Part shown: piece by piece, positions 12,470 to 23,514 of the stretch
Layout of the letters: each line of letters starts with the position of its first letter
Position numbering within the stretch: position 1 is the stretch's first letter
NCBI GenBank assembly: GCA_963556255.1
Contig: OY744606.1
Coordinates: forward strand, 315,001-379,000
DNA length: 64,000 bases
Direction of reading: 5' to 3'
Source: Allolobophora icterica
Taxonomy: Eukaryota > Annelida > Clitellata > Crassiclitellata > Lumbricidae
Position numbers and translations under genes: made by a program
Notes under the pieces: generated by a model
Told to the model about the DNA's origin: nothing
What the model saw: the letters and a program-made list of their open reading frames with translations, nothing else
The model's database searches: none

Positions 12470-12699
12470 CCTCGTAAAAAGTCTTCCTTATGCTTCTTCT
12501 TGATCAGAAGAGGTTACTGTTGAATTACGTTTAAATGATTTTGCCTAATCCATCAAGTCTTTGTCACTACGTTAATAAATACGCTGTCCTTGTTTATAAC
12601 TTTAACCACAGAATACAGATCATCTGATAGATTCCATACTTGATCGAGTAGCTGACTAGCGCCACCATGTGTGTGTGTTGTATTCAGAATATCAGGATT

Positions 12700-12810
12700 G
12701 ATTCTCATAATTTTTACTATCGTAATCGTATCCTCCAAACCTCTAAAGCGCCATCCCAAGAACAAGCGCAGGGCACCAGCCTATTCACAAGCCTATATGC
12801 TTACTTTCAG
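12700..12810. repeat. SINE-like copy with AATCGTAATCGTA end
   Basis: Contains ATCGTAATCGTATCCTCCAA, then TCTAAAGCGCCATCC and CAGGGCACCAGCCTATTCAC. Near-identical cores occur near 33,580-33,650, 22,375-22,450 and 44,410-44,500. It lies between the divergent starts of MBOAT and the ATP-grasp gene. Confidence 0.7.
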
Positions 12811-13477
12811 CAATTAACCAAGTCATGCGATGAAAAAAACTTCAAATGAACCTTTAGAGAAAATACCAAACAATCATGTCGATAGGGCCTATTAGGGCCT
12901 ATACTAGTCTACACTCTATATTGTACAAAAACATCAACTGACCATTTAACACGAACAAGTTCGATAGTATTCGCATATAGGCCTGCATGATCCAACTTTG
13001 CCTCTCTGATTTAATTAACTATTCTTATTCGTGGCAGTCCTGACTAATATTTCAAATAAATCTTTCTGTCACGAATATCTATATAGTTTAGTTTTTTAAA
13101 CAATCGTAAAATCGTGAAACATTTGCCATTGTATTTCCTTGATCATTGGTTGTAAAAATCTTTCACCATGAGAAGTCTTTCAGTTTCACTTTCACTTTAT
13201 AATTTTCGTCAGAGCTTTCCTTCTTACTCGGTTGGTTCTTTGAATATCGTAATGAAGCACGTGCGTAATGAACTGAAATTAATAGAAATAGGTAGGCACA
13301 GTAGAAGTTTGGTTTACTTTCTACAAAGCTACAAAAATTGTTTTGCTTATTTTTCACCTTAAACTTTTATTGAAAATGAAGACTAACAGCGATGTCATTT
13401 GTTTTATTCACTGTTGCTTAAACTATCGCCTCTATCAACATATATTGCATCGATGTTCTAACGGAAATACGTAGATG

Positions 13478-13490
13478 TGACGTCACGTGA
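13478..13490. promoter_or_regulatory. CRE palindrome overlapping a CACGTG E-box
   Basis: TGACGTCACGTGA combines the full CRE TGACGTCA with the E-box CACGTG, 126 bp upstream of the ATP-grasp start and between two divergent genes. Binding is inferred from the motif only. Confidence 0.45.
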
Positions 13491-13615
13491 ACTGAGGAGC
13501 AAAGGACGCTGTTCTGTTTTGCGAAATAAAACGTTTTCATTTAGATGTGCAAAATATTATTTTGAACGAAAATCTCGCTTTCTTGTTCTAAAGTAAACTA
13601 CAAAACATATAAATC

Positions 13616-14680
13616 ATGAAGTTTCCTCGCGTTTTGGTGCTCGAAGTGGAGTCGGCCAACGACAAACATCCGGACACTCCGGAAGGCAAGTACAGACGCG
13701 ATACGCCATGGCTTGTGGAGGCCTTCGAGGCAAAGGGCGTGCAATCTGCTCCGCTCTTCATAACAAGTCAAGACACTGCAGACATCCTAATCAACCGCAA
13801 TCCTAATACAGCTTTTCTGGGTCGAGTGAATCCGATGGACTACCCAGAAATCGCCATGGAACAGTACGTTAAGCTTCTGACTGGGTTGAAAGATGCCGGA
13901 TGTCTTCTCGGTCCGGACGTGGAACACATGGATGTTCTTGGTAGCAAAATGATCCTGTATCGACTTCGGAACACCGCTTTGGGAGTGGACGGCATCAAAC
14001 TGCACGAGTACAAGGAACTGGAAAAGAACGAGGGTGAAATAGACGAGATCTTATCTGCCGCTGAAGCGCCTCGCGTCCTGAAAATGATGCGGGGTTCGAC
14101 AGGATTGGGCGTGTGGAAGCTGGAAAACGTGTCGGACTTCAGGGAAGAGCTGATCATCACGGACGCCTATACGCAGACGTCGGAGAAGGTATCGAGACGT
14201 GAAGTGATTCCTAGGTTCCTGAAACTGTGCTCGCACGAGGATGCCATCAGCATGCCCTTTCTTCCTCTCATCAAAGACAGCGAGGTCCGGTTCCTCATGT
14301 CACGTGATAAGGTCCTGGAGATCGTCCACAAGCGTCCGATCGACGAGTCTGCCTTTACGGCCACCCTGCGCTCGGGTGCCGTGTACACCACCCTGAGCCT
14401 CGAGGAGAACGCCGGCCTCGTGGAGTCCATCTCTGTCTGGGCACAGGACATCAAGGCCGAACTCGGGTTGGGGGATCTTCCCTATTGGTGGTCGGTGGAC
14501 TGCATCGAAGAGAACGGACTAAAACCAGGGCAGATTGCAAGCGCTGGATCTACAGGGAGAAGACTGGTTCTGTCGGAGATCAACTGCTCCTGTCTGGGCC
14601 TCGTTGCCGATACATCGCCCGAGGCCCGGCAGAAGGGTCTGCGATTGGCTGGAATGATCGCCGATATCGTACTCAACTGA
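13616..14680 (+). CDS. Intronless ATP-grasp-like protein, 354 aa
   Basis: One uninterrupted ORF from ATG (preceded by ACATATAAATC) to TGA. No signal peptide or membrane segment is seen. It has the layout of an ATP-grasp ligase/kinase fold. A preATP-like N-terminal part begins FPRVLVLEVE. KMILYRLR follows at about 111-118. A glycine-rich ATP loop, VLKMMRGSTGLGVWKLE, spans about 154-170. An EVRFLM strand is at 223-228, followed by KVLEIVHKRP. The C-terminal SEINCSCLGL at 320-329 resembles the metal-binding E-x-N of these enzymes. Substrate is unknown. It vaguely recalls bacterial proteins annotated as the Cj0069 family; that is memory, not a search. It is intronless and visibly richer in GC than its flanks, while both neighbours of known family are intron-rich, so horizontal acquisition or retroposition is possible. 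AATAAA at 15,112-15,117 may be its polyA signal. Confidence 0.85.
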   Translation: MKFPRVLVLEVESANDKHPDTPEGKYRRDTPWLVEAFEAKGVQSAPLFITSQDTADILINRNPNTAFLGRVNPMDYPEIAMEQYVKLLTGLKDAGCLLGPDVEHMDVLGSKMILYRLRNTALGVDGIKLHEYKELEKNEGEIDEILSAAEAPRVLKMMRGSTGLGVWKLENVSDFREELIITDAYTQTSEKVSRREVIPRFLKLCSHEDAISMPFLPLIKDSEVRFLMSRDKVLEIVHKRPIDESAFTATLRSGAVYTTLSLEENAGLVESISVWAQDIKAELGLGDLPYWWSVDCIEENGLKPGQIASAGSTGRRLVLSEINCSCLGLVADTSPEARQKGLRLAGMIADIVLN

Positions 14681-14689
14681 AGCCCTCTT

Positions 14690-15780
14690 GCATCGCTGGA
14701 TTAATATGGTAGGAATGGGAACTTTCTTCACCTCTGGTTCAGACTATATCTCCTTTCAAGATACATTTCCCCAAACAGTTCGCTCATGTCCACAGATTTT
14801 CCTCCACTGGTTTAGAGTATCTGCTATAGTTAGATAAAAAAATATTTTCCATTCAATTCGCGTCTTCCTATATATGTATTCTTGAACTCCTGTCAAGCAC
14901 ACAATCGCATCCTGCTTAAATTACAGTTAATATTGACACAGTTCACTTAAGAGTTTATGGAGTTGTTTGTTTCTGCAGTTTCCTGTTTCAATGTTGACAT
15001 TTAACAAACTGTTTTGTTAGGCAAGTTGACACGTAGCAGCTGAAGATACTTGAGTGGTGTATGCAGGTTCGCCTCTTTACGTCTTGTATCACCCGTATGA
15101 GATGGCATGAAAATAAACTTATCTTCGGAATGTTTCCGTCATTATCTTTCCAGTTTCCACGTGGGATTCAACAGACAAGGCATAAGGAGCATTTTCAACG
15201 TGCAGTGATAATCATATGTGGAGTACAAACATAGTGTAATTGTTTAGTAAAGAAATCGAATTGTGCACTAAAGTAAGTAAGTAGCATTTATTTGCATCTG
15301 CCAACGCACAGGTCTATAGGCCTACATTGTATAGAACAAATGCATACATAATTATTTGAAAAGACTAACAGTATATTTATTCTTTGAAAAATGAGTAGTG
15401 TGGAGGTCATACAGTCGCTATGCAAAACCATGTAGGCCTACATTTACATGCAAACATAAATCTATGATCTATCTAAAGACACATCGATTCACAAACTAAT
15501 TTTATGAAGATAGTGTTTTACTATTTTGACAGTTCTCACAACTGTTTACTAAATACTGGTTGCTCCAGCCTGTAATTATTTTCCATGCAAAAGCATTCCA
15601 AATCCGGGATTATTAATACAATGAGTCAATGACCATTCTGTTCTTAGAAAATGCTCTGCAAAAAAGGTTCTTGGAAAATGTAAGAGTGTTATTGGACAGA
15701 GAGCATCCTAACGAACGCTGAGGTTGATGCGATCAGAGATGAGGCAAACTATAAGGAGGTGAGATGAAAACGAGATAACC
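14690..15780. other. 3' flank of ATP-grasp gene, no gene seen
   Basis: Likely 3' UTR up to about 15.13 kb, then AT-rich sequence with no open frame or repeat that I can name, apart from scattered AGGCCTA words. Confidence 0.5.
15112..15117 (+). terminator. Possible polyadenylation signal
   Basis: AATAAA 432 bp after the stop of the ATP-grasp ORF, followed within about 25 bp by T-rich sequence (AATGTTTCCGTCATTATC). It is the first canonical hexamer I see downstream. Confidence 0.4.
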
Positions 15781-15789
15781 TGCAGCAGC

Positions 15790-15871
15790 TCTGTGTCTGT
15801 CTGTGTGTCTCTCTAGTCTGTGTGTGGGTCTGTCTGTGTGTCTCTCTTGTCTGTCTGTCTGTCTGTCTGTG

Positions 15872-15907
<36 letters not shown>

Positions 15908-15915
15908 CGTCTGTC
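15790..15915. repeat. (TCTG)n-type microsatellite
   Basis: Imperfect TCTG/TCTC/TCCG array. The open frames across it (CLSVCLSV on the plus strand) are a product of the repeat. Confidence 0.9.
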
Positions 15916-15938
15916 TGTGGGAGACGTGAGAATCGAAA

Positions 15939-15956
15939 TGGACGCTTCGTCGACGG
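15939..15956 (+). other. Possible short first coding exon
   Basis: ATGGACGCTTCGTCGACG is followed directly by gtgagtat, a near-consensus donor, and preceded by a CpG-rich stretch. It would encode MDASST. No downstream partner exon was found, so this is only a candidate. Confidence 0.2.
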
Positions 15957-16043
15957 TGAGTATAGTGACAGGGCGTGTGCGTCCATTATATATCAGTGGA
16001 CAATCGATCGATGGTCAGTCGGTCGTCGATCCTTGGCCAGTCT

Positions 16044-16144
<101 letters not shown>

Positions 16145-16329
16145 GACCATCGATGCAGACTGGACACACTCCTCCCTCCATGCCTCCCTCCCTTCGATTC
16201 CTCTCTCCCTCCTTACTTCCCTTCTCTGCCTCCTTCGCACGTCATTTGCGTTCGATCGTCGCAGGGAGTCGTCGTTCCAACAACAGAATCAGTGGCTGTC
16301 CAGCCCATGCTTTCCGCCCCCTCCAGATG

Positions 16330-16456
16330 CACGTCGCTCATGTGTATATATACATATATATACACATATACATATATATAGTTCACATAATTGGGTTCTG
16401 AACTATATATATATATATACCCACTGCATGAACTATGTATATATATATGTGTGTGT

Positions 16457-16487
<31 letters not shown>

Positions 16488-16500
16488 ACGACTAGTTACG
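16330..16500. repeat. TA/TG-rich microsatellites
   Basis: Several short (TA)n, (TATG)n and (ACATATAT)n blocks, one after another. Confidence 0.85.
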
Positions 16501-16814
16501 TATTGGAAATCGTGTGATGAATAGTTGGTATATACATTTATATTGGCGATCGCAGCTCATCTGTTTTCTACATAAATGCGTGAGAAGGGAGCTTTATACG
16601 TTCGTATATAGATCGCCGATGATGATGATGATTCTGTGCATGTGTGCACGGCCTCAGCAGCCTTCTGCTGCCTCTGCAGCCGCTCATCATTGGATGCCCT
16701 AGTTTCTCAATCCGGATTCTGTGTCGATTTTTGCGTCCGTCGACACGTGTACGAACGCACGCGCGTTACAAGAGTAACAGGAGTAACAGGACACCGGATG
16801 CACGGGCAGATAGA

Positions 16815-16870
16815 TGGACGGACGGACGGACGGACGGACGGACGGACGGACGGACGGACGGACGGACGGA
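16815..16870. repeat. (GGAC)n microsatellite
   Basis: About 14 GGAC units. The DGRTDGRT and SVRPSVRP open frames across it are artefacts. Confidence 0.95.
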
Positions 16871-17735
16871 GATCAGCGAATTTGTAAAGGGACTGAATCT
16901 TGAAGAAGCGGTGACACGCGCTTCTGACTCGAGTATAAGTCGACCTCCAGATGTCGTTTGAATCGGTCGTTGTCTGTATAGATGTCATATAGAAATGATG
17001 CAAAAGGTAAGATATAAGACTGACGACAGTTAGCATTAGACGCGACATCTCTCGTGGATTTATGCGTTATAGGCCTACTTTTCAGTTGCGTTTCTAGTAG
17101 GTCCTACTACACTGCGGTAGAAATGCACCATAGCCTATTTATTTAGTAGGCCTAATGGAACCGGTTTATTGACTCCCCGTGCACTAATTCCAATTGCAGG
17201 CAATATCACATAACGCGGTATATACGGCTTGTGCTTATTTCAAGTTACTTGTTATCGATACGGTAGGGCCTTTGAAATAGGTCATTGTGCCGCTGAGTAT
17301 AGGCCTACCAGCTACCATAGACTGCCCAACTTAGAAAACGACCTTCTAAAACACCGTTTTCAAAATTTCAATCTCAACGTTTGTGTGGTTTGACGATCAT
17401 AAAATCATTTGCTGACATGAAAACAGCCAGAAAAATAAGAAATAGTGTTACAAGGTTTCATCAACCTTACAAAGACAATAACCATATGAAAGACCTCAAG
17501 ATAACGCGTATCTTGTATACACCCACGATATCGTCACGTCATTATAGTGTGCCAAGGACCAACATAACATATAGATTCTTCTTTGACAGCGTGCATTGTG
17601 TAGAACTTGACGGATGCTATACATAGACAATGTACGTCATGAAAGCATTAACAGTCGCTGCATCACAAGCATCTTCGCGAAACGTTTGCGGAAAACAATC
17701 GCATATATTGATAGATTGCCCTGCATGTTCTAGAT

Positions 17736-17987
17736 CAGCGGTTTTCAAACTGTATTTTTATTATACCACCAGGTAAAACAATCGAATGTTGGCGTACCAC
17801 CAGCAAAGGTCAAATCAAAACAACAGGCAGCGCGAAGTCCCCTTGCAATTATCGTAGGTAGACAAATTTTTTAATGAATATATGATTTTAAGAATATATT
17901 TTTTGAATTTTTTATCGCGTAGGCTACCACTTAGCGACACCTCGCGCACCATTAGTGAAACGCGAACCACTGTTTGAAAAGCGCTGT
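17736..17987. mobile_element. hAT-like MITE, about 250 bp
   Basis: Ends CAGCGGTTTTCAAACTG and, in reverse, CAGCGCTTTTCAAACAGTGG, the pattern of many hAT/Charlie-type MITEs, with an internal CGTACCACCAG. The target duplication is degraded (ttctagat / tgctatag). It has no ORF. Confidence 0.6.
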
Positions 17988-18176
17988 GCTATAGATAACT
18001 GATGGTGTTGTCAAAGCTCCTATATGTATCCGTTAAAATCGAGATGTTTCGGTCGCCTGTTCCAATTGTCAGTGATCAATTCCAGAAATCCAGGTCATTA
18101 TTTTGTAGATCCTTATAAGCTGAATGTTTTGAACTGCACCCCGAACAATCACGATCGTTGGGCCCACGCCATGCAG

Positions 18177-18335
18177 TGTTTAATCTAGTCCCCCTCTTCT
18201 GAGGGGGGAAACAAGGATCCTGGGGGGGATTTCTTCCCCAAAACAGTCTATACATTATGATAGTGCCGGCCTTTGGGGGGGGAAACATAAATCCTGGGGG
18301 GTAAATTTCCCCCCAAATGACGTCTAGATTAAACA
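18177..18335. mobile_element. 159-bp TIR element with G-runs
   Basis: Perfect 12-bp inverted ends TGTTTAATCTAG / CTAGATTAAACA enclose two similar halves, each with AAACA, AATCCTGGGGGG-like sequence and a TTCCCC block. No clear target duplication. Five G-runs of six or more on the plus strand. Confidence 0.6.
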
Positions 18336-18568
18336 CATGGGTCCTTATAATTCTTATAGTTGTCCACGATAATTGCCACCACTGATAATAATAACATTTG
18401 TTAATTAAATTCAAACTGACAAGAACGCAGTAGGTAGTAGTAACAGATGATAACAAGTTTTACAGAAGTCGAATTTAACTGTATGGCAGCCTGCAAGGCG
18501 CCCATCTGTCTATATAGGCTCATAGGCTATGGAATGTAGGGAGTGAAAAGGCTGTGTCAACCTTTATG

Positions 18569-18640
18569 GGGCTAGCGGGTAACGAACCCGCGTCCGTCTA
18601 ATCTTTGTACCAGCGTGTTACCATTCAACCATGGCGCAGT
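18569..18640 (-). repeat. tRNA-like SINE head
   Basis: On the minus strand it has an A-box-like TGGTTGAATGGTAACACGCTG and a perfect T-arm GCGGGTTCGTTACCCGC, but the 7-bp acceptor stem does not pair, so it is not a working tRNA gene. A related head is at about 35,690-35,755. Confidence 0.55.
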
Positions 18641-18778
18641 GCGAGCTGTTCGGCTTATTTTGTAGGCGTTGGAATACTTGTATCAGAAAATGTTTAGAGA
18701 CTCCCATAGGGTCAGCGTGACGATCAGAGTAAAACATGAAATGGTTAACACTTCAATTTCATGGGTAGGCCTATATAA

Positions 18779-20325
18779 TGAGTCATTTTCCGGTAATATG
18801 TCACATTCACTAATTGAAGAAGCCAAAAAATTTTTTTGTCAAATTACATTGATTTTTGTTTGAAGCAAATCTTGAATATTTCTATTTCACTAATATATAT
18901 TTGGTTTTGCACTAATATGTAAAATTATGAAGTTTTTAGCAGAAAGAAAATAGCCCTACGAAAAACGGAGTGGAATGTTTGTCCACTCCGTTACTCCGTT
19001 ACCAAAACATATGAGCTATTTATATATAGTAGACAGCTTCTTACTGCGTAGTTTGACATGCCAATATGTTCTTAGTATTAATGTTTATAAAATAAATATA
19101 AAAGAAATTACAATACAAATGATTATTTAATTCCATCACATTTTAAATTTTGTTAAGAAGTTCCACTCCGTTACCGAAAGAAAAATCGGGAATCTAATCA
19201 ACGTAAAGTTGACTGTATTTTTTTTGGGCCAAATAACAAAATAAAAATCACTTCAGCTAATCATTACCAGTGATCAAATGAACAAAAAAACATTAAAATA
19301 TTTATGATGTTGTCTTAAAAATCTGCTCATAACATCAAAATTACATAAAAAATTACCATAAAAAGTTCCGCTCCGTTACCATTTGTCGAGAATTGAGCAC
19401 AGAATGTGAAAAGTGAACTTTAAAAAAAACAGTCTGCCAAAGCAAAAATTTATTTAAAATGTCATATATTGTTATATAAGTTGTATTAGAAATGATAATT
19501 TAAGTAGACGACTTATCCTGACAGTGGAATAAATTTTAGTACCTCAAGGGTCACAATTATGGTAACTGAGTGGACAGTTAACGGAGTGGACAAATTGTGT
19601 ATCAGCACGGTAAATATCATATTATCTCTCATGCGTCCACATTAATCGTCGGTACACTCATTATATAGCTTATAAACGTTATATTAAAAATATTATTTAA
19701 ATTATATTTATTCATAATCATTGCAAAAATGCAGTAACGGAGTGGATGTATTATGAAAAAACACATGAGGTACGTAATAAATGAAAATTTTTAAGAAATT
19801 TGTCTTAGCATTCAGATCCTGTATTAAGACATACTTACCTACATAGATCTTCACAGAAGAGATGTGTTAAGTTGCGAGACCAAAGAACTGGAAGGGTTGT
19901 GAGATACGAGATAATTTTTACATTTTAACGGAGCGGACATAATTTTCCGGGGACAAGTTAAAATATATTTTTTAAAATTATACTGAAGTTGTAAGTTTCT
20001 AAGTTGTATTTAGAAATATGCAATTATGTTTATTATAAAAGAAACAGTCACATTTTTTGGTTTAATGCAAATCATTTTGAAATTGTAGACGAAAGCAATA
20101 TGTACTATAGCCTAGGGACGGTAACGGAGTGGAACATTTTAAATTCAAAATAAATTGTAATAAATTATTTTATTGCTCTGAATTACTTTCAAAGGTCTTA
20201 AATTGTTGACTGATCAATAACGTTTTAATCTAATCACTTAGCATGATCAGACTAGGCATTGTTTTCTTAAAAATGACCGGGGACAGCTGAATTGTCAATT
20301 TATGCATTTACCGGAAAATGACTCA
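18779..20325. mobile_element. Non-autonomous TIR element with divergent 15-mer arrays
   Basis: Perfect 18-bp inverted ends: TGAGTCATTTTCCGGTAA at 18,779-18,796 and its reverse complement at 20,308-20,325. Inside, GGTAACGGAGTGGAC or a close variant occurs about nine times. Near the left end is a back-to-back pair (plus 18,964, minus 18,982). Minus-oriented copies follow at 19,161 and 19,366. Plus-oriented copies lie at 19,561, 19,577, 19,733, 19,926 and 20,120. Spacing is mostly about 155-205 bp. The rest is AT-rich with no ORF over about 64 codons. Clear flanking target duplications were not found, so the superfamily is unassigned. Confidence 0.7.
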
Positions 20326-20387
20326 CATACCTCAGCAGGGCTGTCTGCAGGAACCGAATCACTTCTGATCATCGAAAACACAAAGTC

Positions 20388-20447
20388 ATGGCGGACGATG
20401 GGAGAAAAAGCTCTTTCGTCGACATCGATGACGTCTCGATCCGCTGA
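20388..20447 (+). other. 19-codon mini-ORF after the 18.8-20.3 kb element
   Basis: ATGGCGGACGATGGG begins MADDGRKSSFVDIDDVSIR and then TGA, in a locally GC-rich, coding-looking stretch 62 bp past the element's right end. It may be a broken first exon or chance; I do not recognise it. Confidence 0.2.
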
Positions 20448-20449
20448 GA

Positions 20450-21470
20450 ACGGGAATTCTTTTGTAAATAACATGCCTTTAAGATGTTATTGCTTAAGAA
20501 TACACGTAATCAGCTGAACAACATGACAACACGACCTGTCGAAGACAACATGCAACCATCTTCACCAGCTCACAACACCCTCATAACCGATGTCAACAAA
20601 ACCTGCATGCATAGGCCGAAGTCTACGTCAGTTCCAGATATAGACTACACTACAGCCCGTATCCTAGTAGGGCCTAGTCAGTCGCTCGGATTCTCGAAAA
20701 CAAACGTTGTTATCAAGTTCTTTTGTATTCCTATAAGCCTATAGAATTGTTAAATGACCGCGACATCGTAGGCCCTATATGCTTTATAAGCTTTCTAGGG
20801 ACCCGACGATCGTTGGGGTTTAACTTTACCACGAAAACACCCCCACGACAGCTGGTAACCTACGGAGGATGGAGTACTAGGAGTAGCCTACTCAGTGAAT
20901 TTTAAATGTAGGCCTAACGTTCACTGAATGTGCGAAACCAATCACGCGCTTTATGAACAGTCATTATAGAGCTTTCAACGAGCGAATAGGCCTAGGCCTA
21001 ACCCCAAAATTACAGGCTTACTGTAAGGAATGCTCTACGGGCATTTTTAGATTTTAACACAGGAATTGTTTTCTATAGGAATATCGTCGTCAGTTAGCCT
21101 AGATCTATGATATAAATTCACAGCCAGTTTAGAACGTGGAACTTGGTTCCGCCATCAATAGCTAAATGCGCTGGAGAATTTATATCTATTTTCTGTTTTC
21201 CTAGAATTGCGAGATTGTAGGTGTGGACCCATACGGTCATACCTAGGGCCTACATCGTGCATTTTCACTTGCCAACGCGCTAAGCTTGCAGACGAAGCCT
21301 TGCATGATTCACGAGCATCACGCTACATAGGCCTACAGTTCAATATCTATCGGCCTTTCCAAACATCTACTTCCGTTCAACAAGTAATTGATTTCTAGCC
21401 GGCATATTAAATGAGCCGGTTAATCGAAACTGCTATGAACAGTGAACAATTATTCGACATTGTTCGTACA
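20450..21470. other. Intergenic, no gene recognised
   Basis: Only short open frames, several AGGCCTA words (for example AGGCCTAGGCCTAAC near 20,988) and no repeat that I can name. Confidence 0.4.
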
Positions 21471-21479
21471 CCACCTGGT

Positions 21480-21960
21480 ATAATTTTTTCGATAACGTCC
21501 GCCATTGTCGAGCAGACGACTTCCTGGCGGCCATTTTGGTCCATTGATGGGACGCGCTTGGCGCAATAACGCGACGATGGAGCGCGATGGGCGCAATAAT
21601 TACACACGCATATGAAAGAAGGTCGAAGTAATGTGTGCACTACGTAGCGCGCATTATTGCTGGCTCAATATGCGACAATTATTAATGGCAGAAGGATGAT
21701 CAAATAATGCGGCGCCAGGCAAGCGGCTTTATTGTCATCCGGCGTGCGCAGGTGTCGTCTCCGGACGACTCCGGCGGCAGGATTAAGAATTAATATCATT
21801 GATCACCGACCGATGGGGAGGGAGGGAGGGTGCAGGCGATATCCGGCGGCGAAGGACGGAGTCTTGGAGACAGGATGGCGACCATCGATGTGGAGACTGA
21901 CGGGCTATGGGAGGGTGCAGGTGATGACCCAACAGTCGCCGCTGGTGCTGCGAGTTTACA
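21480..21960. promoter_or_regulatory. CpG-rich promoter-like stretch
   Basis: Dense CpG (GCGGCGCC, CCGGCGTGCGC, GGCGGC), a YY1-like core GGCGGCCATTTTGG at 21,525-21,538, and GCGCAATAA repeated nearby. On the minus strand an ATGGCGGAC start (21,505) opens 32 codons. No gene body could be linked. Confidence 0.3.
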
Positions 21961-22023
21961 GGCAATCTCTGGGACAAAAGTTGGGCATTACAGGAGCCCT
22001 CATCAAAGATCCATTCATCCACT

Positions 22024-22270
22024 TCCATCCATCCATCCATCCATCCATCCATCCATCCATCCATCCATCCATCCATCCATCCATCCATCCATCCATCCAT
22101 CCATCCATCCATCCATCCATCCATCCATCCATCCATCCATCCATCCATCCATCCATCCATCCATCCATCCATCCATCCATCCATCCATCCATCCATCCAT
22201 CCATCCATCCATCCATCCATCCATCCATCCATCCATCCATCCATCCATCCATCCATCCATCCATCCATCT
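22024..22270. repeat. (CATC)n microsatellite, about 245 bp
   Basis: About 61 nearly perfect CATC units. It yields the IHPS (plus) and WMDG (minus) open frames, which are not genes. Confidence 0.98.
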
Positions 22271-22571
22271 TCCACTGCTTTCATGCATACTTTGCACGGC
22301 TTACAGTTGAAACCTAACTCAAGGCGTTCAGCTAGTTTGCCATATATGTGTAGCGCTGTCAAGGTTCTTCAAATAGTAAACTCCAAATTTCTAAAGCGCT
22401 ACTCTGATTAAGCTAAGCGCAAAGCAGCTGCAGCTTATTCACGAGCGCTACGTCAAGTGCCTTCGTACATTTTATATGCACACGTATACGTGCATAAAAA
22501 CACAAATAAATCAGTCATTCAGTTAATCCAGTGAACCCACCACGTCATAAGATCTAGCTTCTATAGCGCGT

Positions 22572-22871
22572 CAGGGACGTCATTTGGAGGGAGAAGGGGG
22601 CATTTGCCCTCTGATTTTTTTGAAAAAAGATGTTAAAAAAGAAAAGAAGGAAGAATTAGAAAGGGGTAAAAAAAGGAAAAAAGGTCGACTCATTTGCAGC
22701 ACTGGGTAGATTAAGTGGGCCTACAAACATGGGCAGCGACCCCGAGGGGGACAAGAGCCCCCATCTTTAACAGTGGGGTACGCAGTATAGGCCTACTGTT
22801 GTCCCAGACATGGTGAGAAATAAAAAATTTGTTACCTCTTCCCCCTGGAAAAAGCTGAAATGACGTCCCTG
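22572..22871. mobile_element. 300-bp hAT MITE
   Basis: Inverted ends CAGGGACGTCATTT / AAATGACGTCCCTG are flanked by a perfect 8-bp duplication TAGCGCGT (22,564-22,571 and 22,872-22,879). No coding content. The TSD length and CAG...CTG ends fit hAT. Confidence 0.88.
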
Positions 22872-23514
22872 TAGCGCGTGGTCTTGTAACTTAGGGCATT
22901 AATCGATGGTGTCTCGATATAATATGTCGGACTGTTAAAAAGCCGAGCAGAGGAAAATCAATGTTTGTCGGTCGGACTACAACGTTGTAAACAGAGTAAT
23001 GAAATCTGTCCGCTGCTCTCGAGTGTTTTCTGCAGCGTTTAATGGTTCGACATAATAATAATATTATTATAGAGCTTAAATGATGGAGACGTGAGATTTG
23101 CGCAGACTGTTAAAGAAACACCTGGAGCAGTTTGTAGACGCTTTTCACGGCAATAGCTTCGACTCAGCTTAGTTTTAAAAGTATCTATCGTGGGAGATCA
23201 TCCGCCGCCAGTCCCGTCACCACTGCTCCCCTTTCATTGACCAGTATAATTTAGGTCACAGAGTCGGTGGCAAGCATTTCCATTGGAATTAGATGGGTCC
23301 TACATGAACTGCATGTGGGAAAGCTGGCAAAGTTTTTGACAACCCCTTCCATTGGACCCATGCACAACAGAGCAAATAGCTGGTTATCTGTTGCTACCAG
23401 TCGCACAGTGCGGTTCCGCTATCGGCCCAACTAAACGTGGCTAGCTGGGGCCTATGAAGTAAACCTCCCTTATCCCAAATAGGGGGGGGGGCTCATTTCC
23501 TTCAATCCCGTCAT

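Noticed and set aside
18569..18640. tRNA gene
   Set aside because: Good T-arm, but the acceptor stem does not pair; related copies elsewhere show it is a SINE head.
21732..22411. IHPS- and WMDG-repeat proteins
   Set aside because: Translation of a (CATC)n microsatellite.
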